NCBI GenBank assembly: GCA_045538875.1
Contig: JAZQEG010000023.1
Span: forward strand, 1 to 34,815
DNA: 34,815 nucleotides
Source: RGIG4708 sp045538875
Lineage (GTDB): Bacteria; Bacillota; Clostridia; UMGS1810
Direction of reading: 5' to 3'
This document shows, piece after piece, positions 8,011 to 15,805 of the stretch (the stretch's first letter is position 1; every line of letters begins with the position of its first letter). A program made the position numbers and the translations under genes. Below the pieces are notes generated by a model. It did no database searches, was not told where the DNA came from, and saw nothing but the letters and a program-made list of their open reading frames with translations.

Positions 8011-9081
8011 ATGGCAGAAAAAACAAAAAAGATTGAAATTAACACTACCAATGGTAAGCAGGAAGCAATTGACGAAGCATTAAAACAAATTGAAAAGGCA
8101 TACGGCGAAGGTTCTGTTATGCGACTTGGAAAAGCACCCAAAATAGATATTGAGGTTATACCCACAGGCTCACTTGCAATTGATATGGCGCTGGGTATAG
8201 GAGGCTTGCCGCGAGGCAGAATCACCGAGATTTACGGGCCTGAATCATCAGGTAAAACAACTCTTACGCTTCATGTAATAGCAGAGGCTCAAAAGCTTGG
8301 CGGCGAGGTTGCATTTATTGATGCAGAGCACGCTCTTGACCCAAATTATGCAAAAAACCTGGGTGTAGATATAGACAGACTCATTGTGTCACAGCCCGAT
8401 ACAGGCGAGCAGGCGCTCGAAATTGCCGAGGCACTTGCACGAAGCAATGCAATTGATGTAATTGTTATTGACTCTGTTGCCGCACTTGTGCCAAAGGCCG
8501 AAATTGCAGGAGTTATGGGTGACTCCCATGTTGGTTTGCATGCACGCCTTATGTCACAGGCTCTTCGCAAGCTCACAGGCGTTATTCACAAATCAAACAC
8601 TGTGGTTGTATTTATTAATCAGCTGCGTGAAAAGGTTGGCGTAATGTATGGCAACCCCGAGGTTACAACAGGCGGAAGAGCACTAAAGTTTTATTCGTCA
8701 ATACGCATTGAGGTGCGCAGAGTTGAGGCAATTAAAGACGGCTCTTCAATTATAGGCAACCGAACAAGAGCAAAGGTTGTTAAAAATAAAATGGCACCAC
8801 CGTTTAAAGAGGCTGAGTTTGACATTATGTTTGGCGAGGGTATTTCAAAAGAGGGTAATATACTCGATGCAGCTGTTGACTTTGACATAGTAAAAAAAGG
8901 CGGAGCTTGGTACTCATACGAGGGTGAGCGCCTTGGTCAGGGTCGTGACAAGGTAAAGGAATATATGAAGGCAAACCCTGAGTTTAGCCAGATGCTTTAT
9001 GATATGATTATGGTAAAAATTAAAGAGAAAAAAGAGGGAGCAGCTCTACCTAAGGCAGAGAGCGACCAAAGTGAAGAATAA
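8011..9081 (+). CDS. recA: Recombinase RecA
   Basis: ATP-dependent strand-exchange protein that forms filaments on single-stranded DNA, drives homologous recombination and triggers LexA self-cleavage. The protein has 356 residues, with Walker A GPESSGKTT at 76-84, the VIVIDSVAALVP segment as Walker B and the NQLREKVG signature of DNA-binding loop 2. The C-terminus is acidic/lysine-rich as usual. ATG at 8011 is chosen because GGAGG at 7998-8002 sits just before it; an in-frame ATG at 7984 lies inside the end of thiI and lacks its own site. The stop overlaps the recX start by one base (TAATG), implying coupled translation. I saw no clear LexA box in the 19-base gap. Confidence 0.99.
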   Translation: MAEKTKKIEINTTNGKQEAIDEALKQIEKAYGEGSVMRLGKAPKIDIEVIPTGSLAIDMALGIGGLPRGRITEIYGPESSGKTTLTLHVIAEAQKLGGEVAFIDAEHALDPNYAKNLGVDIDRLIVSQPDTGEQALEIAEALARSNAIDVIVIDSVAALVPKAEIAGVMGDSHVGLHARLMSQALRKLTGVIHKSNTVVVFINQLREKVGVMYGNPEVTTGGRALKFYSSIRIEVRRVEAIKDGSSIIGNRTRAKVVKNKMAPPFKEAEFDIMFGEGISKEGNILDAAVDFDIVKKGGAWYSYEGERLGQGRDKVKEYMKANPEFSQMLYDMIMVKIKEKKEGAALPKAESDQSEE

Positions 9082-9692
9082 TGAAAATAACCGACATTAC
9101 TCCACAAGTTCATAATAAAGGGAGAATGAGCATATTTGTTGACGGCAAATATGCCTTTTCCCTTGATGAAATAGATTGCATCAAGCTTAGCATAGGCGAC
9201 AGCCTTACCAAAGACGAGCTAAAAAGGCTTAATGTGGAGTCAAATTTGTCAAAGGCAAAAAGCAAAGCACTTGACTATTTGTCACGCAGCCCTCATACCC
9301 GATATGACATAATTTTAAAGCTTAAAGGCAAGGGATACGATGATCAAATAGCAGAGCTTGCAGCTAGTGAGCTTGAAGATATGGGCCTTATAGACGACAG
9401 AGAGTACGCCTCCCTTTATGTTGATTTGGCAAAGGAAAAGTGCTATGGCCCGTCAAAAATACGCTATGAGCTTGCTCACCACGGTGTGCCGACAGGGGTT
9501 ATATCCGAAATTATGGAGTCGTTTGAGGGAACAGATACAGACGAGCTTGCCGAGCTTTTGCGACAAAAATACAGAGGTTGTGATTTTAGCGATGTAAAGG
9601 TAAAGCAAAGGGCATTTCGCTACCTTGCGTCACGGGGCTATGGCTTTGACAAAATAAATGAGGCAATACGCCATATGCAGGATGGAGAATAA
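9081..9692 (+). CDS. recX: Regulatory protein RecX
   Basis: Small cytoplasmic protein that binds RecA filaments and modulates, usually inhibits, recombinase activity. It has 203 residues rich in helix, with the three-helix repeat pattern of the family, for example ALDYLSRSPHTRYDI and MGLIDDREYASLYVDLA, and a final ASRGYGFDKINEAI repeat. Translation is coupled to recA through a one-base overlap, which fits a modulator made together with its target. The start ATG at 9081 has the GTGAAGAATA sequence of the recA end as its upstream region. rimO begins 4 bases after the stop. Confidence 0.93.
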   Translation: MKITDITPQVHNKGRMSIFVDGKYAFSLDEIDCIKLSIGDSLTKDELKRLNVESNLSKAKSKALDYLSRSPHTRYDIILKLKGKGYDDQIAELAASELEDMGLIDDREYASLYVDLAKEKCYGPSKIRYELAHHGVPTGVISEIMESFEGTDTDELAELLRQKYRGCDFSDVKVKQRAFRYLASRGYGFDKINEAIRHMQDGE

Positions 9693-9695
9693 ACA

Positions 9696-11021
9696 ATGAA
9701 AAATATAGGTTTTGTATCGCTTGGTTGTGCAAAAAACCTTACCGATACCGAAACAATGCTGGGAGTGCTTACCGACAGCGGATTTGCAATTACTGCCGAC
9801 CCGTCGGACGCACAGGTACTTGTTGTAAACACTTGTGCATTTATAGACAGCGCAAAAGAGGAGTCTATAAACGCAATACTCGAAATGGCACAGTACAAGC
9901 AACATGGCAAATGCGAGCTGCTCATTGTAACGGGCTGCCTTGCCCAGCGTTATAAAAGTGAAATAGAACAACAACTTTGTGAGGTAGACATAATTCTTGG
10001 GACCTCCGATTACGATAAAATAGCCAATGTTATTACAGAATATTATAATAGCGGCAGTAAAAATTCGTATGTAGGCAGTGCCGATCGCGATGTGCCCGAA
10101 AATTTAACCAGAGTACGCAGCACACCTAAATACAGTGCATACCTTAAAATTGCAGACGGATGCGACAACCGATGCACCTACTGCATTATACCAAAGCTCA
10201 GGGGTAAATACCGCAGCCGCAGCGAACAAAGCATAATTGCCGAGGCAAAAGCCCTTGCGCTAGACGGGGTAAAAGAGCTTATACTTGTTGCTCAGGACAC
10301 TGCATACTACGGCAAAGACAAAGGGGGATATAAGCTAGCACATTTGCTTAACCGATTGGGCAAAATTGATGGTATTGAATGGATAAGGCTGCAGTACTGC
10401 TACCCCGAAAATATTACAGATGATTTGATTGACGAAATTGCAAGCAATGCAAAGGTTGTAAAATACATTGATATGCCGCTGCAGCATATAAGCGACAATG
10501 TGCTCAAAAAAATGGGGCGCAAAAGCCGAAAGGCACAAATTGAGCAGCTTATAGATAAGCTGCGCAGCAAAATTGATGATGTGGTTATACGCACATCGCT
10601 CATTGTGGGCTTTCCTGGTGAAACAGACGACGACTTTGAGCAGCTTATGCAATTTGCAAAAAAGTATGAGCTTGACAAAGTAGGTGTTTTTGCATATTCA
10701 AAAGAGGAGGGGACACCTGCGTATAATTATGCAAATCAGGTTGAACCCGATGTGGCACAAGCAAGGCTAGATGCAATTATGTCACAACAAAAGCAGATAT
10801 CAGCAAAAATCAACGAGGCAAAAATAGGCAAAAACATTAATGTAATTGCCGAGGGGTATGACGAAAGCGAATTTTGCTACATTGGCAGAACAAGCACCGA
10901 CACCCCTGAGGTAGACGGAATTGCATATATTTACAGCGACCGACAGCTTAACGCAGGTGATATTGTTACCGCTTGCGTAATATGCGTAGATGAATATGAT
11001 GTTGTTACAAAAGTGATATAA
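9696..11021 (+). CDS. rimO: Ribosomal protein S12 methylthiotransferase RimO
   Basis: Radical-SAM enzyme that adds a methylthio group to the conserved aspartate (D88 in E. coli numbering) of ribosomal protein S12. The 441-residue protein has the N-terminal MTTase domain with Cys11, Cys47 and Cys81 for one iron-sulfur cluster, the radical-SAM motif CDNRCTYC with Cys156, Cys160 and Cys163 for the other, and a C-terminal TRAM domain (about 375-441). The opening IGFVSLGCAKNLTDTE is characteristic of RimO rather than the tRNA enzyme MiaB. It sits in a tight run with recX before and pgsA after; rimO-pgsA adjacency is common in Clostridia. Confidence 0.96.
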   Translation: MKNIGFVSLGCAKNLTDTETMLGVLTDSGFAITADPSDAQVLVVNTCAFIDSAKEESINAILEMAQYKQHGKCELLIVTGCLAQRYKSEIEQQLCEVDIILGTSDYDKIANVITEYYNSGSKNSYVGSADRDVPENLTRVRSTPKYSAYLKIADGCDNRCTYCIIPKLRGKYRSRSEQSIIAEAKALALDGVKELILVAQDTAYYGKDKGGYKLAHLLNRLGKIDGIEWIRLQYCYPENITDDLIDEIASNAKVVKYIDMPLQHISDNVLKKMGRKSRKAQIEQLIDKLRSKIDDVVIRTSLIVGFPGETDDDFEQLMQFAKKYELDKVGVFAYSKEEGTPAYNYANQVEPDVAQARLDAIMSQQKQISAKINEAKIGKNINVIAEGYDESEFCYIGRTSTDTPEVDGIAYIYSDRQLNAGDIVTACVICVDEYDVVTKVI

Positions 11022-11034
11022 GGAGGACAAAACT

Positions 11035-11580
11035 ATGACCACTGCTAACAAAGTAACTCTTTCAAGAATGTTACTTATACCGATATTTATGATTGTGCTT
11101 ATGTGCAATATACCTTATGGTGATATTATTGCAATGGTTATATTTGCCGTTGCATCACTTACCGATGGAATAGACGGTCACATTGCACGCAAATACAATC
11201 AAATTACCGATTTTGGCAAGTTTTTAGACCCTCTTGCCGACAAACTGCTTATTGCAACGGCGCTTATATGCTTTGTAGAGCTTGGCAGGATGCCTGCATG
11301 GATGGCAGTAATAATTATTGCCCGTGAGTTTATTGTAACAGGCCTTCGCTCTGTGGCAGCATCAAAAGGTGTAATACTTGCAGCAATTATGACAGGCAAA
11401 ATCAAAACCTGTATACAAATTGCAGCGTCAATTTGCGCATTTTTGTTTTACAGGGAGCCATTTGTTTTTGGCGGATATTCAATAGCGTGGTACGCAATGC
11501 TTGTGTCCACACTGTTTACAATATATTCGGGCTACGAGTACCTTGCAAAAAACTGGAAGTTAATTTCGGAGTCAAAGTAA
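11035..11580 (+). CDS. pgsA: CDP-diacylglycerol-glycerol-3-phosphate 3-phosphatidyltransferase
   Basis: Membrane enzyme making phosphatidylglycerophosphate, the committed step to phosphatidylglycerol and cardiolipin. The 181 residues contain several membrane spans and the complete CDP-alcohol phosphotransferase motif: Asp44, Asp47-Gly48, Ala51-Arg52, Gly61, Asp65 and Asp69 (read as DGIDGHIARK then GKFLDPLADK). The start ATG lies 5 bases after AAGGAGG. Its length and the N-terminal NKVTLSRMLLIP are typical of Firmicutes PgsA. The next gene begins 1 base after the stop codon, so the two are probably co-translated. Confidence 0.96.
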   Translation: MTTANKVTLSRMLLIPIFMIVLMCNIPYGDIIAMVIFAVASLTDGIDGHIARKYNQITDFGKFLDPLADKLLIATALICFVELGRMPAWMAVIIIAREFIVTGLRSVAASKGVILAAIMTGKIKTCIQIAASICAFLFYREPFVFGGYSIAWYAMLVSTLFTIYSGYEYLAKNWKLISESK

Positions 11581-11581
11581 T

Positions 11582-12475
11582 ATGAGCAAAAAATTTAAAA
11601 AAACGGGCATATTACCTGTATGGATTTTTGCTATTGCATTTGTTGTTTTTTTGTTGTTTTTTGACTCGGGGCACAACACTGTATTTGAGCACAATGGCAA
11701 CTCACATATACAGCAAGCAGACACTTTGCCGGCAAATGGGGTATTTGTGCATTATATAGATGTTGGCCAGGGTGACAGTATATTTGTTGAGCTGCCCGAT
11801 GAAAAATGTATGCTTATAGATGCAGGCGAAAACTTGTGCGGATATGATGTGGTTGAATATATACAATCAACAGGTGAGGACTACATTGACTATGTTGTTG
11901 CAACGCACCCTCATTCCGACCATATAGGCGGGATGGATGAGGTTATAAATTCAATTGACATTGGCACATTTTATATGCCTGACTGTTCACACACCACCCA
12001 AACCTTTGAAGATGTGTTGGACGCTCTTATACAAAATGAGGTTGACACTCAAATAGCAAAGGCAGGCGTTACAATTTGCAGCAACAACCAGCTCGAAATA
12101 AAAATTTTGTCACCTGTTTTAAGCCACTATCAAGAGCTTAACGATTTTAGTGCAGTTGTAAAGCTTACCTACGGCGATGTGTCATATTTGTTTACAGGCG
12201 ATGCACAAATGTACGCCGAAAATCTTATTACATCAGACATAAGTGCAAATGTACTAAAGGTAGGCCATCACGGCTCGTCAAGCTCAACATCAGGTGACTT
12301 TTTAAAGCGTGTTGACCCTGAGGTTGCCGTAATTTCGCTGGGAGAGGACAACAGCTACGGGCATCCTCACTATGAGGTTATCAAAAGGCTCAAAAATTAC
12401 GGAGTGCAAATACTCAGGACCGATACAGACGGAACTGTTGTTGTTGCAACCGACGGAAAAGATATATATTACTAA
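11582..12475 (+). CDS. ComEC/Rec2-like metallo-beta-lactamase-fold hydrolase, membrane-anchored
   Basis: The 297-residue protein has one N-terminal membrane segment (about 12-27) and an extracellular metallo-beta-lactamase domain. Visible signatures: YIDVGQGDSIFVELP (55-72) typical of the ComEC C-terminal domain, the metal motif THPHSDHIGG with His109, His111, Asp113 and His114, LFTGDA near 207-212, and VGHHGSSSST near 233. The ComEC channel helices are missing, so this is the stand-alone secreted-type hydrolase often called a ComEC-like protein, not a DNA uptake channel. Substrate is unknown; a phosphodiester or nuclease role is guessed from family. It starts immediately after pgsA (TAATATG), so envelope-linked expression is likely. 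Confidence 0.85.
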   Translation: MSKKFKKTGILPVWIFAIAFVVFLLFFDSGHNTVFEHNGNSHIQQADTLPANGVFVHYIDVGQGDSIFVELPDEKCMLIDAGENLCGYDVVEYIQSTGEDYIDYVVATHPHSDHIGGMDEVINSIDIGTFYMPDCSHTTQTFEDVLDALIQNEVDTQIAKAGVTICSNNQLEIKILSPVLSHYQELNDFSAVVKLTYGDVSYLFTGDAQMYAENLITSDISANVLKVGHHGSSSSTSGDFLKRVDPEVAVISLGEDNSYGHPHYEVIKRLKNYGVQILRTDTDGTVVVATDGKDIYY

Positions 12476-12530
12476 ACTACACAAAAAAGAATATCCAAAC
12501 CTCTTTGCTTTGACCGAAAGGAGACTGATT

Positions 12531-13361
12531 ATGAATGGTAATGAATTAAGCCTGCAGGTGCTTATTGCGGCAATGAATCAGACAGATTTTTCTCTTATAA
12601 GGAATATGAACATAAACGCCGATTGTGTAATGGCAAACCAGACAGACAACACATCGGGCGGCAATTTTGAAATACAAAATCACAATGTAGCTGTTATCAA
12701 CAGCACTCTTGTGGGCATAGGTGAAAACCGCAACCTTGCTATTGACAACGCAACAGCAGACATTGTGCTTTTTGCCGATGACGATATGGTGTATGCCAAC
12801 AATATGGTTGAGGGCGTACTTAATGCATTTAAACAAAACAAAAAGGCAGATGTTATAATTTTTGGCTGTACCGAAACAGATTCAAACGGTGATGTTGTGA
12901 TGGAATATGCACACAAAAACAGACGCCGTCTTTTTGCAAACAGCCTCAGATTTCCTGCATATGTAATTGCCGCAAGGCGCAAAAGGCTCAAACGCAAAAA
13001 GGTACGCTTTTCGTGTATGTTTGGCTCGGGCAGTGCTTATGCCTTTGGTGAGGACACTGTTTTTTTGGCAGATTGCTTTAAAAGAGGATTAAAGGTATAT
13101 TCGAGCGATTTTAACATTGGTACAAGCACCAAGGAGCTTAAATGGTTTGAGGGGTACAACGACAAGTTCTTTTTTACAAAGGGTGCAATTTACAGCTGCA
13201 TTTTTGGCAAGGCGGCCCCAATTGTGAGCATATACTATGCAAAAAAATATTCAAAAGTAACGGGTATTCCTTTTAAGGATATTTACAAAAATATTGAGGA
13301 TGGAATAGACGATTATCAGGATAAAATAAAGTCTAACAATCTGCAAAGTGACGGAATGTAA
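12531..13361 (+). CDS. Family-2-like (GT-A) glycosyltransferase
   Basis: Protein of 276 residues with the layout of small GT-A glycosyltransferases. It opens with SLQVLIAAMNQTDFSLI and holds ENRNLAIDNATADIVLFADDDM, where Asp83-Asp85 form the expected nucleotide-sugar and metal-binding DxD-type motif. A basic patch ARRKRLKRKKVR near 188-199 could contact membrane phospholipids or the acceptor. An FGEDTVFLADCFKRGLKVY segment resembles the acceptor-side ED motif. No membrane helix is evident. ATG at 12531 is chosen because AAGGAGA at 12518-12524 precedes it; the open frame upstream overlaps the previous gene in another frame. Donor and acceptor are unknown; related proteins occur in capsule or cell-wall polysaccharide loci, but no such cluster is here. 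Confidence 0.72.
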   Translation: MNGNELSLQVLIAAMNQTDFSLIRNMNINADCVMANQTDNTSGGNFEIQNHNVAVINSTLVGIGENRNLAIDNATADIVLFADDDMVYANNMVEGVLNAFKQNKKADVIIFGCTETDSNGDVVMEYAHKNRRRLFANSLRFPAYVIAARRKRLKRKKVRFSCMFGSGSAYAFGEDTVFLADCFKRGLKVYSSDFNIGTSTKELKWFEGYNDKFFFTKGAIYSCIFGKAAPIVSIYYAKKYSKVTGIPFKDIYKNIEDGIDDYQDKIKSNNLQSDGM

Positions 13362-13372
13362 TAGCGCATATG

Positions 13373-13414
13373 ACAAACGGGGATATTCCTTGTAAAAGGT
13401 GTGTCCCCGTTTGT
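13373..13414. terminator. REP-like hairpin, possible terminator of the rimO-glycosyltransferase run
   Basis: Perfect 11-bp stem ACAAACGGGGA (13373-13383) with TCCCCGTTTGT (13404-13414) and an inner CCTT/AAGG pairing. It stands 11 bases after the glycosyltransferase stop. The T-run is poor, so termination is uncertain. The GGGGA...TCCCC design with a CCTT centre resembles the second hairpin at 14009-14057, which suggests a REP-type palindrome family. Confidence 0.6.
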
Positions 13415-13436
13415 TGTATGCATTTTAGCTACTTTA
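13399..13436. repeat. 38-nt direct repeat, left copy
   Basis: It matches 13968-14005 at 35 of 38 positions; the exact core is TATGCATTTTAGCTACTTTA. Its left end is the 3' half of the hairpin at 13373-13414. The two copies bracket about 530 bp of nested palindromes. Confidence 0.8.
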
Positions 13437-13717
13437 TAAAGGCAGAATTTAATGACAAAATCGGTGCAAACGTCGTCTGCGGATGATAAGTGGTTTAACA
13501 AGTTGTAATTTTTCTGCCGTATGCTTTAGCGGCACGCACACACTCACTCAAGTTTTTTCGCTCGGGTGTGCTAAAATACCGAAATGCTAATGGAACTGAT
13601 TTTATTTTTCGGCATTTTACCGTTAAAGCATATGACATCTAAAAACAACTTGTAAAAACCATATCATATGCAGACTCTGTTTTGCACCGATTTTGCTTTA
13701 AAGTGCGCACTTTATAG
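13432..13717. repeat. Large imperfect palindrome 1 (about 286 bp)
   Basis: Arms pair across a centre near 13575. Outer pairing: 13456-13470 (AAAATCGGTGCAAA core) with 13681-13695, 15 of 15. Middle: ACAAGTTGT 13498-13506 with ACAACTTGT 13645-13653. Inner: 13520-13532 with 13620-13632, 12 of 13. Two smaller hairpins sit in the centre (GCACAC/GTGTGC and CCGAAA/TTTCGG). No open frame of note is present. It looks like a structured non-autonomous element. Confidence 0.7.
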
Positions 13718-13948
13718 AAATGCTGCAATCCGAATACTGCCTTGATAAAGGCTTTACAAACTGTTTTTTTAGTTGGCGTTTTGGCAGGTAAAATAACGAA
13801 AACAAGATAAGTTCCCGACAGATTTCGTCATTTTAGCGCAACCACGACGAAAAAATTTCGGCGGCTTTGCGCGTGCCAACAAAACGTCAAATGAAAAAAT
13901 TACAGTTTGTTAAGCTTTTTGAACGCAGTTTGCGGATTGCAGCATTTC
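13717..13948. repeat. Large imperfect palindrome 2 (232 bp)
   Basis: GAAATGCTGCAATCCG at 13717-13732 pairs perfectly with 13933-13948. Further in, ACAAACTGT 13756-13764 pairs with 13902-13910, the region around 13771-13787 pairs with 13873-13890, and TTTCGTC 13823-13829 pairs with GACGAAA 13846-13852. The arms keep register with only one base of slippage. The right arm is copy B of the dispersed repeat at position 1. It abuts palindrome 1 directly. Confidence 0.75.
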
Positions 13949-13960
13949 GTTTAATATTTA
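13842..13960. repeat. Dispersed repeat, copy B
   Basis: Second copy of the sequence at 1-120, in the same orientation, about 90% identical. It forms the right arm of the 232-bp palindrome, which indicates that the repeat unit is the palindromic element and that copy A has its left half outside the window. Confidence 0.8.
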
Positions 13961-13967
13961 GAAGAAC

Positions 13968-14005
13968 GTGTGTCCTCATTTGTTATATGCATTTTAGCTA
14001 CTTTA
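13968..14005. repeat. 38-nt direct repeat, right copy
   Basis: It matches 13399-13436 at 35 of 38 positions (differences C/T, G/A, G/A). The left half of the matching hairpin is missing in front of this copy, so it is a partial unit. It is far longer than a usual transposition target duplication. Confidence 0.8.
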
Positions 14006-14008
14006 CAG

Positions 14009-14057
14009 GTGACAAATGGGGATGCACCTTTTGCAAAGGAACATCCCCATCTGTCAC
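14009..14057. terminator. REP-like hairpin, possible terminator of cysE operon
   Basis: GTGACAAATGGGGATG (14009-14024) pairs with 14042-14057 at 15 of 16 positions, with an inner CCTTT/AAAGG. It lies 45 bases past the cysE stop on the minus strand, where it could end the operon, although no long T-run follows. The GTGACAAANGGGGA...TCCCC...TGTCAC form resembles palindromes that spread in many Clostridia and are linked by some authors to REP-associated tyrosine transposases; that link is inference here. Confidence 0.6.
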
Positions 14058-14102
14058 TCAAATTTCCCAAGTAGCATTAGTTGCTTTTGGTACTTTATAT
14101 AT

Positions 14103-15002
14103 TTAAATCGAAGTTCGGATAATACCACAATGGCTAAGCTCAGGCTCCTTCATACTCACTTTTGTGCGCGGAGGTACGCTTGCTGTAATAAAGCAATTGC
14201 CGCCTATAATACTCTCTGCTCCTATTACAGTTTCACCGCCCAAAATAGATGCACCCGAATATATTGTAACATTGTCCTCAATAGTAGGGTGGCGCTTAAC
14301 TCCTTTAAGCTGCTGTCCACTTCGGGTAGAAAGCGCACCAAGAGTAACACCCTGATACAGCTTTACATTGTTGCCAATAACACATGTTTCGCCAATAACA
14401 ATTCCTGTGCCGTGGTCAATAAAAAAGTATTCACCAATTTTTGCACCGCTGTTTATGTCAATACCCGTAAGGCTGTGTGCGTGCTCTGTCATAATTCGCG
14501 GTATAAATGGCACATTTTGCTCATATAGCACATGGGCAATTCGGTAAACAAAAATTGCAAAAAGCCCAGGATACGAAAATATAATATCCTCTTTGCTTTG
14601 CGCAGCAGGGTCGCCGTCAAAGCCTGCCTGTACATCGGTAAGGAGTATCTTTTGCACATTTGGCAGCTGTGCTATAAAATGCTCGCTTATTTGTGCGGCT
14701 TTGCTTTCAATTTCATATTCGGTATCATTGCCGCATTTGTAACCAAAAGCAGCTTTTATCTGGCTTTTAAGGGTTGTGTATACATGTGAAAGCTGATATC
14801 CCGTGCTGTGCGCCGAAAAATCGCCTGCAATATTTTCCGCCTTAAAAAATCCCGGGAAAATAATATTTTTAACACTGTCTATAATTTCTATAACAGCATC
14901 ACGCTCAGGCATTTTACTTGCCTTTGGCGCAAACAACGGTTCGTTTTTGTAGTTGTTGAGTATTTTATCAAGGGAGTCATTAATAATTTTGTGCTTGTCC
15001 AT
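14103..15002 (-). CDS. Serine O-acetyltransferase (CysE/EpsC type)
   Basis: Transfers acetyl from acetyl-CoA to L-serine, giving O-acetylserine, the precursor for cysteine. The 299-residue protein has a long helical N-terminal domain (1-170), as in the EpsC-type form, then HAHSLTGIDINSGAKIG (174-190) and DHGTG (196-200) with the catalytic His/Asp region, and left-handed beta-helix hexapeptide repeats (IVIGETCVIGNN, then IEDNVTIYSG) ending in a short tail. GGAGGTGTAGT precedes the ATG. It is the last gene of a four-gene minus-strand operon, 15 bases after the ABC ATPase gene. Pairing with an amino-acid importer suggests that both serve cysteine supply. No cysK is in the window. Confidence 0.93.
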   Translation of the reverse strand: MDKHKIINDSLDKILNNYKNEPLFAPKASKMPERDAVIEIIDSVKNIIFPGFFKAENIAGDFSAHSTGYQLSHVYTTLKSQIKAAFGYKCGNDTEYEIESKAAQISEHFIAQLPNVQKILLTDVQAGFDGDPAAQSKEDIIFSYPGLFAIFVYRIAHVLYEQNVPFIPRIMTEHAHSLTGIDINSGAKIGEYFFIDHGTGIVIGETCVIGNNVKLYQGVTLGALSTRSGQQLKGVKRHPTIEDNVTIYSGASILGGETVIGAESIIGGNCFITASVPPRTKVSMKEPELSHCGIIRTSI

Positions 15003-15017
15003 ACTACACCTCCAATA

Positions 15018-15794
15018 TTAAATATTTGTGTTGCTCAAAAACTCTTTGAGCCGCTCACTTTGGGGGTTTGTAAATATTTGTTCGCTTGTGCCCTGCTCGG
15101 CAATAACCCCTTTGTCCATAAATATTACCCTGTCCGAAATATTTTTTGCAAACATCATTTCGTGAGTTACTATTATCATTGTCATATCCTTGTCGGCAAG
15201 TGATTTAATAACCTTTAACACCTCGTTTGTTATTTCGGGGTCAAGTGCAGATGTAGGCTCGTCAAAAAGCATAATTTTTGGGTTGAGTATAAGTGCTCGT
15301 ACAATTGCAGCTCTTTGCTGCTGACCGCCCGAAAGCTGGCAGGGGTAGTGGTTTGCCTTGTCGGGCAGCCCTGCTTGCTCAAGCAGCTTTAAGGCATTTT
15401 GCTTTATTTCGGCAATTATTGCCGCTTTGTTTTTGTGCCAGTCGGGGCGCTTTTTGGCAAGCATTTTTGGCGCGAGCATTATGTTTTCCATAACTGTGTA
15501 CTGCGGAAACAAATTAAACGACTGAAAAACAAAGCCAAATTTGAGCTGTGCCTCGCGTATTTGAGCGGCGCTCTTTTTGGTATTGCTGTTAAAAATTTCT
15601 TCTCCGTCAAGGTAAATAGTGCCGCAGTCTGCCTCTTCCAAAAAGTTTATGCAACGCAAAAATGTAGTTTTGCCGCTGCCTGACGAACCTATTATCGAAA
15701 CAACCTCACCCTTTTCCATAGTGAGATCTATCCCTTTTAATATTTCGGCTTTGCCAAAGCTTTTTTTAATGTTTTTTATTTCAAGTATCGCCAT
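15018..15794 (-). CDS. Polar amino-acid ABC transporter, ATP-binding protein
   Basis: Cytoplasmic ATPase of a GlnQ/TcyC-type importer. The 258 residues show Walker A GSSGSGKTT from 36, the Q-loop at FVFQSFNLFPQ (89-99), signature LSGGQQQRA (154-162), Walker B IMLFDEP (174-180), D-loop SALDPE and the switch histidine in VTHEM. All key residues are intact. It begins 11 bases after the permease gene and is followed by cysE. The neighbourhood points to cystine or another cysteine precursor as substrate, but family membership alone would also allow glutamine, arginine or histidine. Confidence 0.96.
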   Translation of the reverse strand: MAILEIKNIKKSFGKAEILKGIDLTMEKGEVVSIIGSSGSGKTTFLRCINFLEEADCGTIYLDGEEIFNSNTKKSAAQIREAQLKFGFVFQSFNLFPQYTVMENIMLAPKMLAKKRPDWHKNKAAIIAEIKQNALKLLEQAGLPDKANHYPCQLSGGQQQRAAIVRALILNPKIMLFDEPTSALDPEITNEVLKVIKSLADKDMTMIIVTHEMMFAKNISDRVIFMDKGVIAEQGTSEQIFTNPQSERLKEFLSNTNI

Positions 15795-15805
15795 ATGTGC
15801 TCTCC

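Noticed and set aside
13867..14106. 79-codon plus-strand frame similar to the MATE extension
   Set aside because: It runs through one arm of a palindrome, a direct repeat and a hairpin, with no ribosome binding site and no family resemblance.
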